Shown here: positions 24,552-36,122 of the stretch, one piece after another | Position numbering within the stretch: position 1 is the stretch's first letter | Layout of the letters: every line of letters starts with the position of its first letter | From: Welwitschia mirabilis | Taxonomy: Eukaryota > Gnetophyta > Gnetopsida > Welwitschiales | Reading direction: 5' to 3' | NCBI GenBank assembly: GCA_051453625.1 | Contig: JBOZIK010000001.1 | Span: 258,906,969-258,970,968 of the forward strand | DNA length: 64,000 nucleotides | The notes under the pieces: model-generated | Databases searched by the model: none | Seen by the model: only the letters and a program-made list of their open reading frames with translations | Told to the model about the DNA's origin: nothing | Translations under genes and position numbers: made by a program

Positions 24552-26596
24552 TTTAAAATAACTAATCAAACCACACACAAAAAAAAAAATAATTGGCATA
24601 TAATAATATAAATGAAAGATAGCTCACTAATTTGATATTTTAACCTATTAGACTCCTAAGAAAGATATCGTAACATCACTTGATATGAAAATGCATGACT
24701 TAATATATGAAAATTCCATTCGATAAGGCAGTGGTTATGATGGTGCTAAAGATAAAAGTGGATGAATAGACCAAAGAATTACTGAAAAATGAACTCATCT
24801 GCCATCATCTCAAAACAAATACCTAGCTCTTAAGGAATGAAATAATCATGTAGAAAGACTAAGAGTTTAGAAAACAAGCAATGCCTCTGATGATACTAGG
24901 AACACCACTGATCCCATAGCCTACAACTTTGTTATACATGATGAGGGAAGTGCAACTATAATTAGAGAAGTAAGAACCTGCGAAGCATGGCCAATTAACC
25001 TCTCAGTGGAGTTCTCACAGCTATCATATTATACTACTAAAAGCTCATCCTAGAAATATTTACCCCGATGTACTAATGGTAGGATATCATAGTGATCATG
25101 CTTTCGAGATAGCACAAATATAAAACATCATGGTCTTTATTTCATACTCTCTTCTTTTCTTTTTTTTTCTTTTTTATTTTTTGAAAATAAAACAACATTT
25201 TACATGACCAAACATTCTAAAAGACAAAGGTGAAGGTCATAAGATTAAGACAAAAAAGAATACTCTTAAATAATCTAAGACCTTTTTACCATTGAGAAAA
25301 ACATCAAAATAAAGTATCTTCCTTTAAATTGAAGTTTATGAACTTGTGAATGTCCTAAGATTAGGTGAATTCAATGTTACCACTAAAATGCCCAAGTCAA
25401 AAAACTAATCATGACAATAAATACATAAATCATGTATGAAAGATGATCAAGTAATGCAATAATAAAAATCATATATGAAAGATGATCAAGCAATGCCATG
25501 ATAATCTTTCAAAGAAAAAAGCTAAGAGAAAATTCAAATGGTTTGCACATATAATTACAAATTTTACCTATTGACTTCTTAAAATTCTTAAGTAGTCAGG
25601 TTAAAAATCTTAACAGAGTTATAAAAATGTATTTTTTCAAAATAATAGATAATAAAAATCAACATTTTATTAACTGTCATCCTGATTATCATCTAGTTGA
25701 CAGAGAGGACGACAGAGACATATAAATAGAAAATTATTAGGAAACACAAAAATTTATTAGAAAGCTGGATAATAAGACTAACTATTGTCCACCTTGTCAT
25801 GGGGATGACAGATTATTATTGTAGAAACAGAAAATAGAAACTGCAAATAGAAATAAAGACTAAAAATAGAAAATGAAAACAAAGACTCTCAAAATAGAAA
25901 ACTAAAAAGAAAATAGGAAGGCAAATAAATTTTAGTCAATTCCTAAATCTAATTCATACTTTTTATTGAAAAGAAAGAAGAAGGGAAACTCAAGGATCTA
26001 TTTTGGTCTCAATATTTTTAAAGAAATAAGGTCCAAATCAAAAATTTACTAATTGATAACACATAAGAGATGTGCAATTATTTTGAAGTAAAATCAATTG
26101 GATGAAGAGAGGAGTAATGGAGAGCACTCTTATAATACAACATTAAAGCACAAATTTTGAAAGTCAAAGGAGAGAGAAATGGTAACTTTGGTAAAAGATT
26201 TTTATGAAAAGCAAATATTTTGAGTATCACAAAAAAAATAATCTTTAAGTTCATTAGAAACATTTTTCTCATTAAAATTTAAATTATGATTTTTAATTTT
26301 TGGCTTACGTAATGGACAATCTCCCTTATAATCGTTCTTGAAAAGTTGGACTTCCTTACACTCTGAAGGTTGTATTTATTCTTCATTCTTAAGTTGGCCA
26401 TTATAAATCACATACTCATTTGATTTCATCTCTCTTTCTTGGTGATGTTATAGGAATAAGATTGGTTTGGTATTGCTTTCAATGTTCATTTTATCATCAC
26501 CTAAATCTTTCTTAGCTGCATCAAAGAATCTAAGATAAACATTCTATTTCTAAAATGACATTTCATTTTTCTTGCTCTTATATAAATAATGTAGTA
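24552..26596 (-). repeat. 2-kb tandem duplication inside element B, copy 2
   Basis: Partner of 22480-24451. Its higher-coordinate end is continuous with the protease domain, so this copy is the original arrangement and copy 1 a partial duplicate. It contains no reverse transcriptase or integrase words on either strand. The copies differ by many substitutions, so the duplication is old or was already present in the family. Confidence 0.72.
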
Positions 26597-26895
26597 GGCA
26601 GTTGTACAAAAGGCTCTACCTAAAAGTAAAGGGTATCCTCTATTATGCTCAACTTCTATGATGATTACATCTATGGGTAGCAAGCCTTTTCAATTTGAAT
26701 TGCCAAATCTTTAATGATACCTAATTGTTTCTTAACTGATATATCTACTAATTCTAAGACAACTAAAGTAGGATCTATTCTATCCTTCAAACCAAGTTTC
26801 TTACAAATGTAAAGTGGCATAATATTAACACTCATTTCAATGTCAATCAAGGCTTTCCTAATCTTTTTGTTTCCCTCCAAAGTAAGATTCATCAT
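26501..26895 (-). pseudogene. Aspartic protease relic of element B
   Basis: Two overlapping minus-strand frames (26671-26895 and 26501-26683, in different frames) together cover an Athila-type retropepsin. The first carries K-A-L-I-D-I-E-M-S-V-N-I-M-P, where D-x-G is expected but glutamate replaces glycine (26836-26844). It continues with a KKLGLKDRI…-L-V-V-L-E-L-V-D block and ends at a stop. The second supplies VEHNRGYPLLLGRAFCTT, matching the ILGRPF-type block near the C terminus, then RARKMKCHF. A frameshift separates them. The lost glycine and the frameshift both predict no activity. The domain follows gag as expected. Confidence 0.78.
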
Positions 26896-27480
26896 TGCTA
26901 GTTCTAGATCTTTAAATTTAAGTGATTTTTATAACACTAAATTTATGAGGGATTGGACATGAAAGACTTTGCTAGGGATAACTTGTTTATGTTTTCTTCT
27001 TATTAGGTCTTTTCATAATTTCGAGTACCTTAGGTTTTCCTAAAGAACTTTCTAAAAAGGTAAGTTTATACTCACATTTTTCATTAAGGATTTTAAATAA
27101 TTATTAAAAGTCAAATTGTTGTTAAGCTTATTCGTTCAGGGGGTGGTCTATTGGGAAGTATTTTTCTTTTTGTTAAGAGAAGGGAAGTTGTAATCTTTTA
27201 GTATCTCAATGTGATCTTCCTCTTCTTCTTCATCATTTCTAAAGTTATTTTGAGAGGTGGAAGGTTCGCATGGAGGAGGATTTGTTTCTTATCTTCTTTT
27301 TATCATAATATTATAATCTTTTCTGAATTCATTTGGGTTTGGTAAAGGTTCTGTTGCTGAAGTTCTTTAAGGTCTTTGGTTTTCTAGCATTATTTATTGG
27401 AAGACGTTTACCATGTTTTCTATGTTGGCATTTGTTCTTCTAAGTTCATCCATAAGGTTTATGAGTTAATCATTTGGATA

Positions 27481-27750
27481 TTAAAAGTTTAATGTTCCTA
27501 ATTGAGAGTTTAAGTTTTTAAATCTATTTCTAAAAGGTTGAGAATAATTTTGAAAATGAATGTTTAACATTGATTGTACTTTATTTTTATGGAAAGTACA
27601 AACTTCTTTATGAATTCTTTCTTTATATGTTGGTAAAAGAGGACAGTTTTTAGTGATATGATAATTATCTTTACATAAGTCAAAAGTTTGCACAACATTT
27701 CTTTTGATTATGTTTTTACAATCTAAGATCATTTCTGCATACTTTTCCAA
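27481..27750 (-). pseudogene. Gag C-terminal segment of element B with damaged zinc knuckle
   Basis: An 89-codon minus-strand frame. Near its start is a CCHC-type knuckle (27643-27684) reading F-D-L-C-K-D-N-Y-H-I-T-K-N-C. Spacing is that of C-x2-C-x4-H-x4-C, but the first cysteine is phenylalanine. The following asparagine- and phenylalanine-rich tail (HFQNYSQPFRNRF) fits the Gag tail of Athila-type elements. In the live element this region packages RNA. The frame has no true start here; the methionine is simply the first one after an upstream stop. Confidence 0.72.
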
Positions 27751-27949
27751 GATTGTTGTAAATTATTTTATGGGATTTATAGGATTGGATTCTACCTCTT
27801 TTGTTATTTAACCTCTTTTAAGTCTTTGTTGAGTTGGCCTACAATTTGATTTTCTTTAGGTATTAACCAGGTTTGACTAATCTCCATAAGTTCTTCTAAT
27901 TTTGTCTAAGAATATTACAATTTAAGTTTCATAAGGTTTCTAGCATAAG

Positions 27950-28690
27950 AAAATCTACAATTTGTTTTATGTGGGGAGTTAATCCACTTTAAAAATGTTC
28001 TAGTTGTTTTATTCTTAAAAAGGCATCTATTGGGTTAGAGTGGATTGCTATAGAGAAATGTTTATAAGTGGAGGCATAATCTTCATTTGGTTTTTGTTAG
28101 AAGTTTGTTACCTATTTTTTTCTTTATTTTATGGTTTCTTTACTCATAAATCTCTTTACAAAGTTTTATCAGACTTGATCCCATACTTTTAAGCTTTTGT
28201 GAGGTATAGTATTTAGCCAAAATTTTGCCCTATCCTTTAATGTCATGTGAAAGATTATGATATATGTTCTATCCATTATTTTTTCCAATTTCCTAAGGTA
28301 ATGATAAGTTGTTCAATGTTACCAATGTATTGAAAGGAATCCTCATCATCTTCTCCACTAAAAATTAGATAGGCATGTAAGGGTAGGTCAAAAGGTGTTT
28401 GAATTTCTCTTTTCTTATTTCCTAATAATTTTTTTAGGGTAAGGTTTACATTAGGGGTAAAAGATCCTATGAATTATTTTTCACTTACGGGAGGCACTTG
28501 ACATTGTAAATTGGTTCTCTTCTTCTATAGGATTTTCATTAAGAAAATATTACTTAGAAAAATAAATTCAGAAGGAGGTTTGAGTGCATCTAAAGATTAC
28601 TTTTTTGATTTGTTTTTTAAATTCACTAGTCCTTCTTTAATGTTCTTTTCTATTAGCAGTAGTTCTCTATGATATTTCTTTGTAGGATTA
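27950..28690 (-). pseudogene. Gag capsid region of element B
   Basis: The minus strand carries the capsid word L-K-D-R-A-K-F-W-L-N-T-I-P, then KSLKVWDQV and NFVKRFMSKETIK (about 28120-28260), the retrotransposon Gag core that is usually found in this order. Further downstream (27960-28060) is a degraded helical part. Stops interrupt the frame at several points. The region is followed on its 5' side by the leader and the primer site near 29150. Confidence 0.7.
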
Positions 28691-29144
28691 ACCATATTAT
28701 AACATCCTGCAAATAGAAAATAATAGAAAATAAAATAAAAAATAATAGATTGTCATCCTATCTATCATGGGGACAATAGGAAGGATGACATACACAGAAA
28801 CTAGAAAAATAGAAACAAGATTAAAACTAAAATAGAAAATAGAAAGAATTATCATTCTCCTAGGCATCCGATTATCACAGAAGATGATAGAGACCAATTT
28901 ATTTCAAAAAAATTATAATCCAAAAAATAAAAACAAAATAAAAAATGCACACTATAATCCTAATTGTCATGGGAATGATAGAGGGAACAACCACTTTTTT
29001 TTATAGAAAATTAAAACCAAAACTGAAATACTACACACAAAGAACCTACAGCTTCTAAAATACAACACCACATAAATAAATAATAAAATAAAGGTTTGAT
29101 ATATTTATCAAAATAAGGATAACCCTTGTACTCCTCAATAGCCT
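28691..29144 (-). other. Leader of element B
   Basis: Non-coding interval between gag and the primer binding site. It holds three copies of the imperfect palindromic motif described in the findings (28751-28790, about 28855-28890 and 28963-28990). No frame of note. Confidence 0.5.
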
Positions 29145-29162
29145 TCCTCAGAAATGGTACCA
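29145..29162 (-). promoter_or_regulatory. tRNA-Asp-type primer binding site of element B
   Basis: The minus strand reads TGGTACCATTTCTGAGGA, three bases inside the LTR end. Against the tRNA-Asp complement commonly used by Athila-type elements (TGGCGCCGTTGCCGGGGA) it matches 12 of 18 bases. Five of the six differences are C-to-T or G-to-A transitions, as expected from cytosine deamination. Position, orientation and class of element agree. Confidence 0.65.
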
Positions 29163-29165
29163 AGA

Positions 29166-30809
29166 TGTTATAGTATGTATTTGTGTAATCTTTTACATTT
29201 AGAGAGATATTGTCATTTATAGCTAAAATAAATATCTTACATAATACATCACACTAGTATGAGTGGAGTAGATTAAAAATATTGTATCTTATTGAAGTCT
29301 ATGAGATAAGACTTGGGTTTCTTTGAAAATTAAACTAGAAAACAAAATAGATAACAATTCAAGAAATAAAAGCATAATGCAAAAATGTAATATGTAATCT
29401 AGACTAACATGTAATGCAAAAATAATCATAACTTTACTTACTTTCTGCCTTAAGAAATTATCACCAGATTAAGGACAATTATAAACTATCAAGATAATGA
29501 GAAAACCTAAGATGAAAACATGAAAATAAAAACAACTTTATATTAAAAGAGTAACAACATCTAGGTTACAAAATTGCTAGGTTTCAATAGAGGATACACA
29601 ATCCTCCACCAAGTGCATGTCTTTCTGTAACACATACAAATGGATCTCCCATCCTTCAAACTCCTATTATAAGGATTTCCAGTGTAACGAAGATGGAAAG
29701 GAGAGTCAAAGAGGGGGGTTTATTTATAATAACTCATAGCATAAAAAGACAAATAATATGTGCGGTTAGATGCACTCACAAATGAAATGGATGAAAAAGT
29801 TAAATGTCATTATCATAATTGGTTATATATTAGTACCATCTGGACAATAGTCTGGATAACAATGGGAATGACAACACATTAAAATTGATGACATAGAATG
29901 ATGACTCAATAGTGATTCATTGGTCCATATCAGTAGTCGTCGTCCTGCCTAACATGGGAATGACAGAGGGGATGATGGTCTTCTTTAATCATTTACTTGA
30001 AGAGAACTTTAACAGTTTTGTCATTAATCCCTCTTCAAAGCTCTGTACATCAGAAANNNNNNNNNNNNNNNNNNNNNNNNNNNNNNNNNNNNNNNNNNNN
30101 NNNNNNNNNNNNNNNNNNNNNNNNNNNNNNNNNNNNNNNNNNNNNNNNNNNNNNNNNNNNNNNNNNNNNNNNNNNNNNNNNNNNNNNNNNNNNNNNNNNN
30201 NNNNNNNNNNNNNNNNNNNNNNNNNNNNNNNNNNNNNNNNNNNNNNNNNNNNNNNNNNNNNNNNNNNNNNNNNNNNNNNNNNNNNNNNNNNNNNNNNNNN
30301 NNNNNNNNNNNNNNNNNNNNNNNNNNNNNNNNNNNNNNNNNNNNNNNNNNNNNNNNNNNNNNNNNNNNNNNNNNNNNNNNNNNNNNNNNNNNNNNNNNNN
30401 NNNNNNNNNNNNNNNNNNNNNNNNNNNNNNNNNNNNNNNNNNNNNNNNNNNNNNNNNNNNNNNNNNNNNNNNNNNNNNNNNNNNNNNNNNNNNNNNNNNN
30501 NNNNNNNNNNNNNNNNNNNNNNNNNNNNNNNNNNNNNNNNNNNNNNNNNNNNNNNNNNNNNNNNNNNNNNNNNNNNNNNNNNNNNNNNNNNNNNNNNNNN
30601 NNNNNNNNNNNNNNNNNNNNNNNNNNNNNNNNNNNNNNNNNNNNNNNNNNNNNNNNNNNNNNNNNNNNNNNNNNNNNNNNNNNNNNNNNNNNNNNNNNNN
30701 NNNNNNNNNNTATCTCCAAAATCCTCAGAATTGTACCTAAACCTGTATAAAAGTCTTGCAAAACAACTCATAAAACCCCATCAAATAATCATAAATTGGC
30801 AGTGCAACA
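29166..30809 (-). repeat. 5' LTR of element B
   Basis: Partner of 20351-21927, ending on the minus strand as …CTATAACA at 29166 and starting TGTTGCACTG at 30809. It lies upstream of gag and next to the primer site, so it is the 5' LTR. A 654-base N run (30057-30710) covers the part that is tandemly duplicated in the other LTR. Long frames across the N run on both strands are artefacts. Confidence 0.83.
29721..29728 (-). promoter_or_regulatory. TATA box of element B 5' LTR
   Basis: TATAAATA on the minus strand, aligned with 20942-20949. It would have driven the genomic RNA through the primer site and gag. Confidence 0.5.
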
Positions 30810-31229
30810 CTTTTATTATTATTTAAGATCTTTAAAAAAATCAAAAGTTAAGGTCATTATTAAAATTCATGACAACACTCTTCAATACCAATACTTAATA
30901 ACATTAAGAAGATGATGTTATTTTATATTAAAAAAGATTAACATAAGAAAGTAATTACAAGGCAATTCTAATATATCTTTTGGAAATAAAAAATGATAAT
31001 AAAACTTTTTGTAAATTTTGAAGTATATGCATTAGAACCTATTTCAATGTGCGATAATTAGTATATGACATAGGAAGGGCCTAGATTATCTAGTATTAAC
31101 GGATTAGAGATGTATGCAATTAGGTTGAATTTAATTAATTCTTTAAAATTAATAGTAACATTTGATATCTTATTCTCATGATAAATTTTTAGTTAATAAC
31201 CATTTACTATGAAGTAATTATTGTCCATT

Positions 31230-32150
31230 AGGTTTTTTATTATAACACTTTCATTCTAGTTTTCTTTTATTACCTTGAAAGGTTCTACCATTGGTGAATT
31301 TTTCTTTAGAAATATATGTAACATTATTTTGTATGATAAAACTTTATCATTGGTTTACAATTTTTTCTTCTTTAAAATTTTTCCTTCTAACATTTTGGTT
31401 ATAATTATATTTTAGTTATTTCTTTATAATTAATTATCAATACACTATACAATATCTTATCTCATCTAAGTTATTGAATTATAGTAATCTTTTTGGATTA
31501 TTATCATCATGGTTGAGGTTATGCTTCTACATTATATTTACTCCTAATAGATATTATTTCTTATAGAGGAGTTGACACATAGTTTATTCTAATGTATTTT
31601 TTAATCTGTTCTTACATTTCCACAATGCATCATTTAATTTTTTATACTTCTTCTTATTGAAATTAGCTATCTTAAGTAATGTTCTTTTGATCTATTAGTT
31701 GTTCTTTTCAATTTAACCATATCTTCGTCATTTATAGGAAGTGATAACCTTTCGCATTATTCTAGTTAACTTTATTAATGTCTATAATATTGGTTAATAA
31801 AGTAACTTCCTTGTTTAAGAATGAATATTTATGTATGGCTAAAACACTATGAAATATTTTTTCTACTCTTAATATCATTACTATTGGTTTCTTTAGCTTC
31901 TACTCATTTTATGATATAGTAAACACACACAATGATGTATTAATAATCTTTTAATATAAGAAAGGATTCTATGAAGTTAGTTTTCCAAATGCCAAATGGC
32001 TCACATCCTAAGATTATATCCATATAAATTTAATCATTCTTTAAAAGAACTTCTAATATTGGGCATCAATCACACTTTGTGAGATATTAATGGACATCTT
32101 TAAATAGGATCATCTAGTAAAATATAACTTGCAAAATTTTATAAGTAGTT
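31230..32150 (-). pseudogene. Integrase relic, fragment C (Athila-like)
   Basis: Minus-strand translation across several frames follows an Athila-type integrase from core to C terminus. Blocks seen are F-G-I-W-K-T-N-F-I-E-S-F (about 31961-31995), where the catalytic aspartate is asparagine, and Y-I-I-K-x-V-E-A. Then come R-W/TNRSKE near 31690, L-N-D-A-L-W-K-C (about 31615-31640) and N-N-L-D-E-I-R (about 31460). The tail word (K-E-K-F-T-N-G-R-T-F, about 31270-31305) corresponds to the GPF-type end. The second catalytic aspartate is also gone. This is not part of element B, whose 5' LTR ends at 30809. Confidence 0.72.
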
Positions 32151-32990
32151 TTATCTTTATTAAATACCCCTTTATAGTTGTTTTCATGATATAGTTACAA
32201 AATATTAGATTATTTCCACTTAAAAATACACCATCATACAATTTTATATTTATACTTATATTACAAAAAAGAACCTTTTTATATGTAATTATTAATTCTT
32301 TTACAAAACAATTACTTATTCTTATTTGTTTACTCTCATGAACTCTTTAGAGTAGATACATAATTGATAATGTCAACATACCAAGGATCCTTTTTATTGT
32401 GGTTAATGTATATTGTAAACAACTTTTTATTAGGAAACCAATTATTGAAGATATCTTTTATGTGATATCAATTATTTCTTATTCAAGATTTTTAAATAAA
32501 ACTCATATATGATAAGACACCATTTCATGATACCTACATTATCAAGTTTCTAAATTTCTAAGAAATTGAGATGAGAGTGATCTATATAAATCATAGTTTT
32601 AAATCTTATAACATAGTATTGAAATTTATCAAGTGGATTTAATTAGTACTTTTTCCATTATGATATAAGAACATTAGACTAGATTTAAGGTCTTATATAT
32701 GTAGAAGATAACATGATGCTTATGGTTAACGTATTATCAAAGTTCTACATCTATAGCTGTATCACTAGAATTGCAAATAAGATTAACAAGGTAATTCCAA
32801 TCTTCTAAACTAATAATGGATGTTGTAGTTACTTTCTCCTTTAAAACATGAAAGGATTTTCTACAAATTCCTTTTATATGAAAGGCTTATCTTTGTCTAG
32901 TAAGTCATTTAATGGTTTTATAATTCAAAGCTATTTAATATGTAAGATTATGTACAATAATAATCTAAAGTAAGATTCATGATAATAAAG
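32150..32990 (-). pseudogene. RT end and RNase H relic, fragment C
   Basis: Upstream of the integrase on the minus strand is I-I-K-P-L-N-D-L-L-D-K-D-K-P-F (about 32880-32930), the connection end of gypsy RT. It is followed by a K-S-F-H-V-L-K-E-K-V-T-T block (32830-32875) and an RNase H start reading I-C-N-S-S-D-T-A-I (about 32755-32785). Later come H-H-V-I-F-Y and P-W-Y-V-D-I-I-N-Y (about 32360-32390), the spacer before integrase. No RT palm is found beyond 32990, so the fragment starts inside pol. Confidence 0.72.
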
Positions 32991-35900
32991 TAAAGTAATG
33001 AATACATAAAATCATAAGAGATAGAAAATAATATTGTTTTCCCTTATTAATGAGTAAAACATCCATGAAATCCTAGGAGAAATGTTTAGTAGTTTTAAAT
33101 CTATAATAGAAAATTTTAACAATCCTTAGCTTCTAATACAACAAAAATAGCTTCAATTAGAATGTGAAATAGTGCATGATAAAAGATAAGGCAAAGAGAG
33201 GAAATAGATAATCTACAATTTTATAATTTTAGCCAAATGTTAAAGGTGAAAAAGTTTTTAATTAATATAATAATATTTTCATTCTTACTAATTGAATTCT
33301 AGCTGTTATTAGTTATATTTACAAGAAATATGACTATTGGAAAGGTTAATATGATTATTTACCCTTTAAGATGTTTGAAAATTCCTATATTTGATATCTA
33401 ATGGATACCTATAGTGATTGCTAAGTGGATGATGATATAAACCTTCATAAGAGTCAATTGATCCTTATCCATGAATGGTCAATCTTTAGTTGAATTATTC
33501 TTTGTGTTTAAATGGTCAACCCCTTAAGAATACTAGTTGACCAATGATTATATGAACTTTATTTATCATACGTAGCTAATAGTCATAGGAAGTTAGTTTA
33601 TCATAGGCTAAAGTTTTTAGAAATATAATTATCATGAACTTAACTACTAAGTGATATCTGCTAATAATCCATTAATTTTATTTAAATCCTATATTTTTTA
33701 ATGTATTTCTCCATCTTAGCTTATGTGTTATTTGGTTTCATCTTATATTTGATTGTCTTGATCTTTTTAGCTTTAAATAATAATCATCATTTAAGTATTG
33801 TGAGAACATTTAAAGTATTAATATTTTACTAAGGATTTCATTTTCATTAATAGAATATCAAAATATGCAATAGTATTACATCCTTTGTTTTGATGATAAC
33901 TAGATTTTCTTTAACACTTATCCTTGATCCATGCTCCCCCTTAGTCTATGTAGCTCTTGTAAAAGTATGTTAAGAAAATAGCATAATTGAATCATGGGTT
34001 GGAAATGGATATTAATCAATAACATTTGTTGACTCTCAAGAAGATAAAAATAAAAAAAATTTTTAGAAAAGAAACAATAAATAATTTCAATAGATACTAC
34101 TACTATTTCCAAAAAATTTCTTGTCTAAGCTGATATAAAATATTTTATCAAGTTCTAAGCTTACTTCTACTAAAAGTTATAACCTATAAAGATAATAAAT
34201 AGAAAGTAAAAGGCACACTTATTTTGGACAAAATTTTGTTACTTATAATCATCCCAATTTCAACCATTTATAACCACATTAAATTACAAGCATCATGCAT
34301 GAAAAAGGTAATGTATCCCATAAGTCTATTAAAAACACATTGATATGATAGATCTTATGCTAAAAAGAGTGATAATAACCCTCATAAAGATGAACCATAA
34401 CCCTCATAACCATTGAAAACTACTAGTATCTCTCTTGATTTGTTATTAATGATAATGCTTGAGGTGAATAAATAATAACATAAAAGAAAAATAAGGAAAA
34501 GATATCAAAAGAGTAAGTATTCTTAGATTTTTTGAGTTAAACTCCCTATTCAATCCATGTAATTACATAGTATTTTTAGATGTATTATTTCTAAGAAGTT
34601 AATATGGATCTAGATCTAAAGGAGTATCATAAGTAGTGTAATAGAGCCCATAATGCTCTTTTTAAAGGCATTACCTTTGTTTCAATGATTGTGATAGATA
34701 TGTAGGCTTTGGAAATAATGATATCTTCTCCAAATTCGTTTTTTTCCTATTACCTTCTAATTAGGTTTAATGTTGAACTCATATTTCTCCTCTTATTCTT
34801 TTGTAGACTCTGCTTCTTTTTTCTTCTAACTTTTCTATCTTTTTATATGATATTTCTTCCTCCTATTCTTCTTTTTCTTTCATCCTTATTTATATATAAC
34901 CTTAGATATTTTGAAAGAGGAGTGGGCTTAAGATTCTTTAAAAAGTTAAGTTTAAGAGATGAGGGTACATCCATTCTACCTTGATGCATATTCTCCTTTA
35001 TCTTCTCAAGGAGTTGAATGAGATGTTGTTGGCTCTAACCATACTTCTAAATCTAGGGATACATAGATAGTATCATGTTGAGAATTGGATCAGTGATACT
35101 TTATAGCAAGTGATGTACTAATGTGGTATTAAAGGAGTAGTGGAATGCATTTCTATAACATGATTTAATATTGCTTTAGGTTTAAATATGTGCATACAAA
35201 CTAATGTAGATAAGTTCAGAGGTCGTGATGAATGTAGAATGATGATATTATCCTATGAAAGAGGTACCTTTAATTTCATGTAAATGAAAATAAATAGACC
35301 TTTATACTATGACATCCCATTCTCAAACTATAACATGTGCATCATGAATTTGAAGATTAACATTAGTCAACAACCTATGTTAATGTGTAAAGCTAGTGAA
35401 GAAATTTCAGCTAGTATAATATTACTCCATCATTGTAACCACTAAGAGGAAGGAGAATGTATTCAAAAATTAAATGAATCACTTGATAAAGAGAAGTAGG
35501 ATGCTTTTTCGTGAATTATATAAATCATGTGCATATTGAAAGTGATTAGTATAATTAAAGATGCCAAAAATAAGATCATGCAATCCTTTACAAGGAGTAT
35601 CTAATACTTCTACAATAAAATTAAGTGTAACTCATAAGTCCACGTTCAAAAACCTTACTTAAATTACTACAATTTATATAGAAATAACTTTTGCATTGAA
35701 ATAAAATATGCTATCTTTCCAATAACTTTGGGATGTGGTTCTAGGAATGCATTTCATATTTAATATTGGAATATTTTTACAACAAGATTAATGAGGTTCT
35801 TGAATCTATTCATTTCCATTACATGCTCTTTGATAATGATCTTTTCTTAAATTATTTTTAAATTTTATCCTAGAATCTCAATCCATTGTAGTTAATACAT

Positions 35901-36122
35901 CTACCTACCATTCATAATAAGTGTATTATTCAATATCTTTATCCTTTGAAGATCAAAAGAGATCACCTGTTACTCTAGATGCCATCCTATATTTAAAATA
36001 CATAATTAGACATCATGATAAATATTACACAATAGGCACAAACTTGTATATGACAAAATGATAATACTAATTATAAAAATCTAAATATATTACTATTAGA
36101 TGAAATTATAGTAGATAAATAT
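32991..36122. other. 3.1 kb with no recognisable gene or element
   Basis: AT-rich sequence between fragment C and the LTR of element D. The 91-codon plus-strand frame at 34709-34984 encodes a run of phenylalanine, leucine and serine from a T-rich tract and is not credible as a gene. Weak internal similarity exists among TGGTCAA-containing segments near 33475-33560. No RT, protease or gag for fragment C could be found here. Confidence 0.4.

Larger units (their letters stand above)
20351..30809 (-). mobile_element. Element B: gypsy retrotransposon with gag and protease but no pol
   Basis: A complete LTR-element frame on the minus strand. It has LTRs at 20351-21927 and 29166-30809, a primer site at 29145-29162 and a polypurine tract at 21928-21940. 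Flanking pentamers GTTTT (20346-20350) and CTTTT (30810-30814) match at 4 of 5 bases, as expected of a target duplication. Gag and protease are Athila-like. Between protease and the 3' LTR I find no RT, RNase H or integrase; a 2-kb tandem duplication of non-coding DNA lies there. The element would have needed enzymes in trans. Two N runs interrupt the LTRs and one the duplication. Confidence 0.82.

Noticed and set aside
29912-30826. Very long open frames on both strands (up to 304 codons)
   Set aside because: They run through 654 N and consist almost entirely of unknown residues. The same applies to the frames across 21413-21713, 12069-12168 and 24452-24551.
34709-34984. 91-codon plus-strand frame resembling a membrane protein
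   Set aside because: It is a translation of a T-rich tract, giving mostly phenylalanine, leucine and serine. No family resemblance, no supporting signals.
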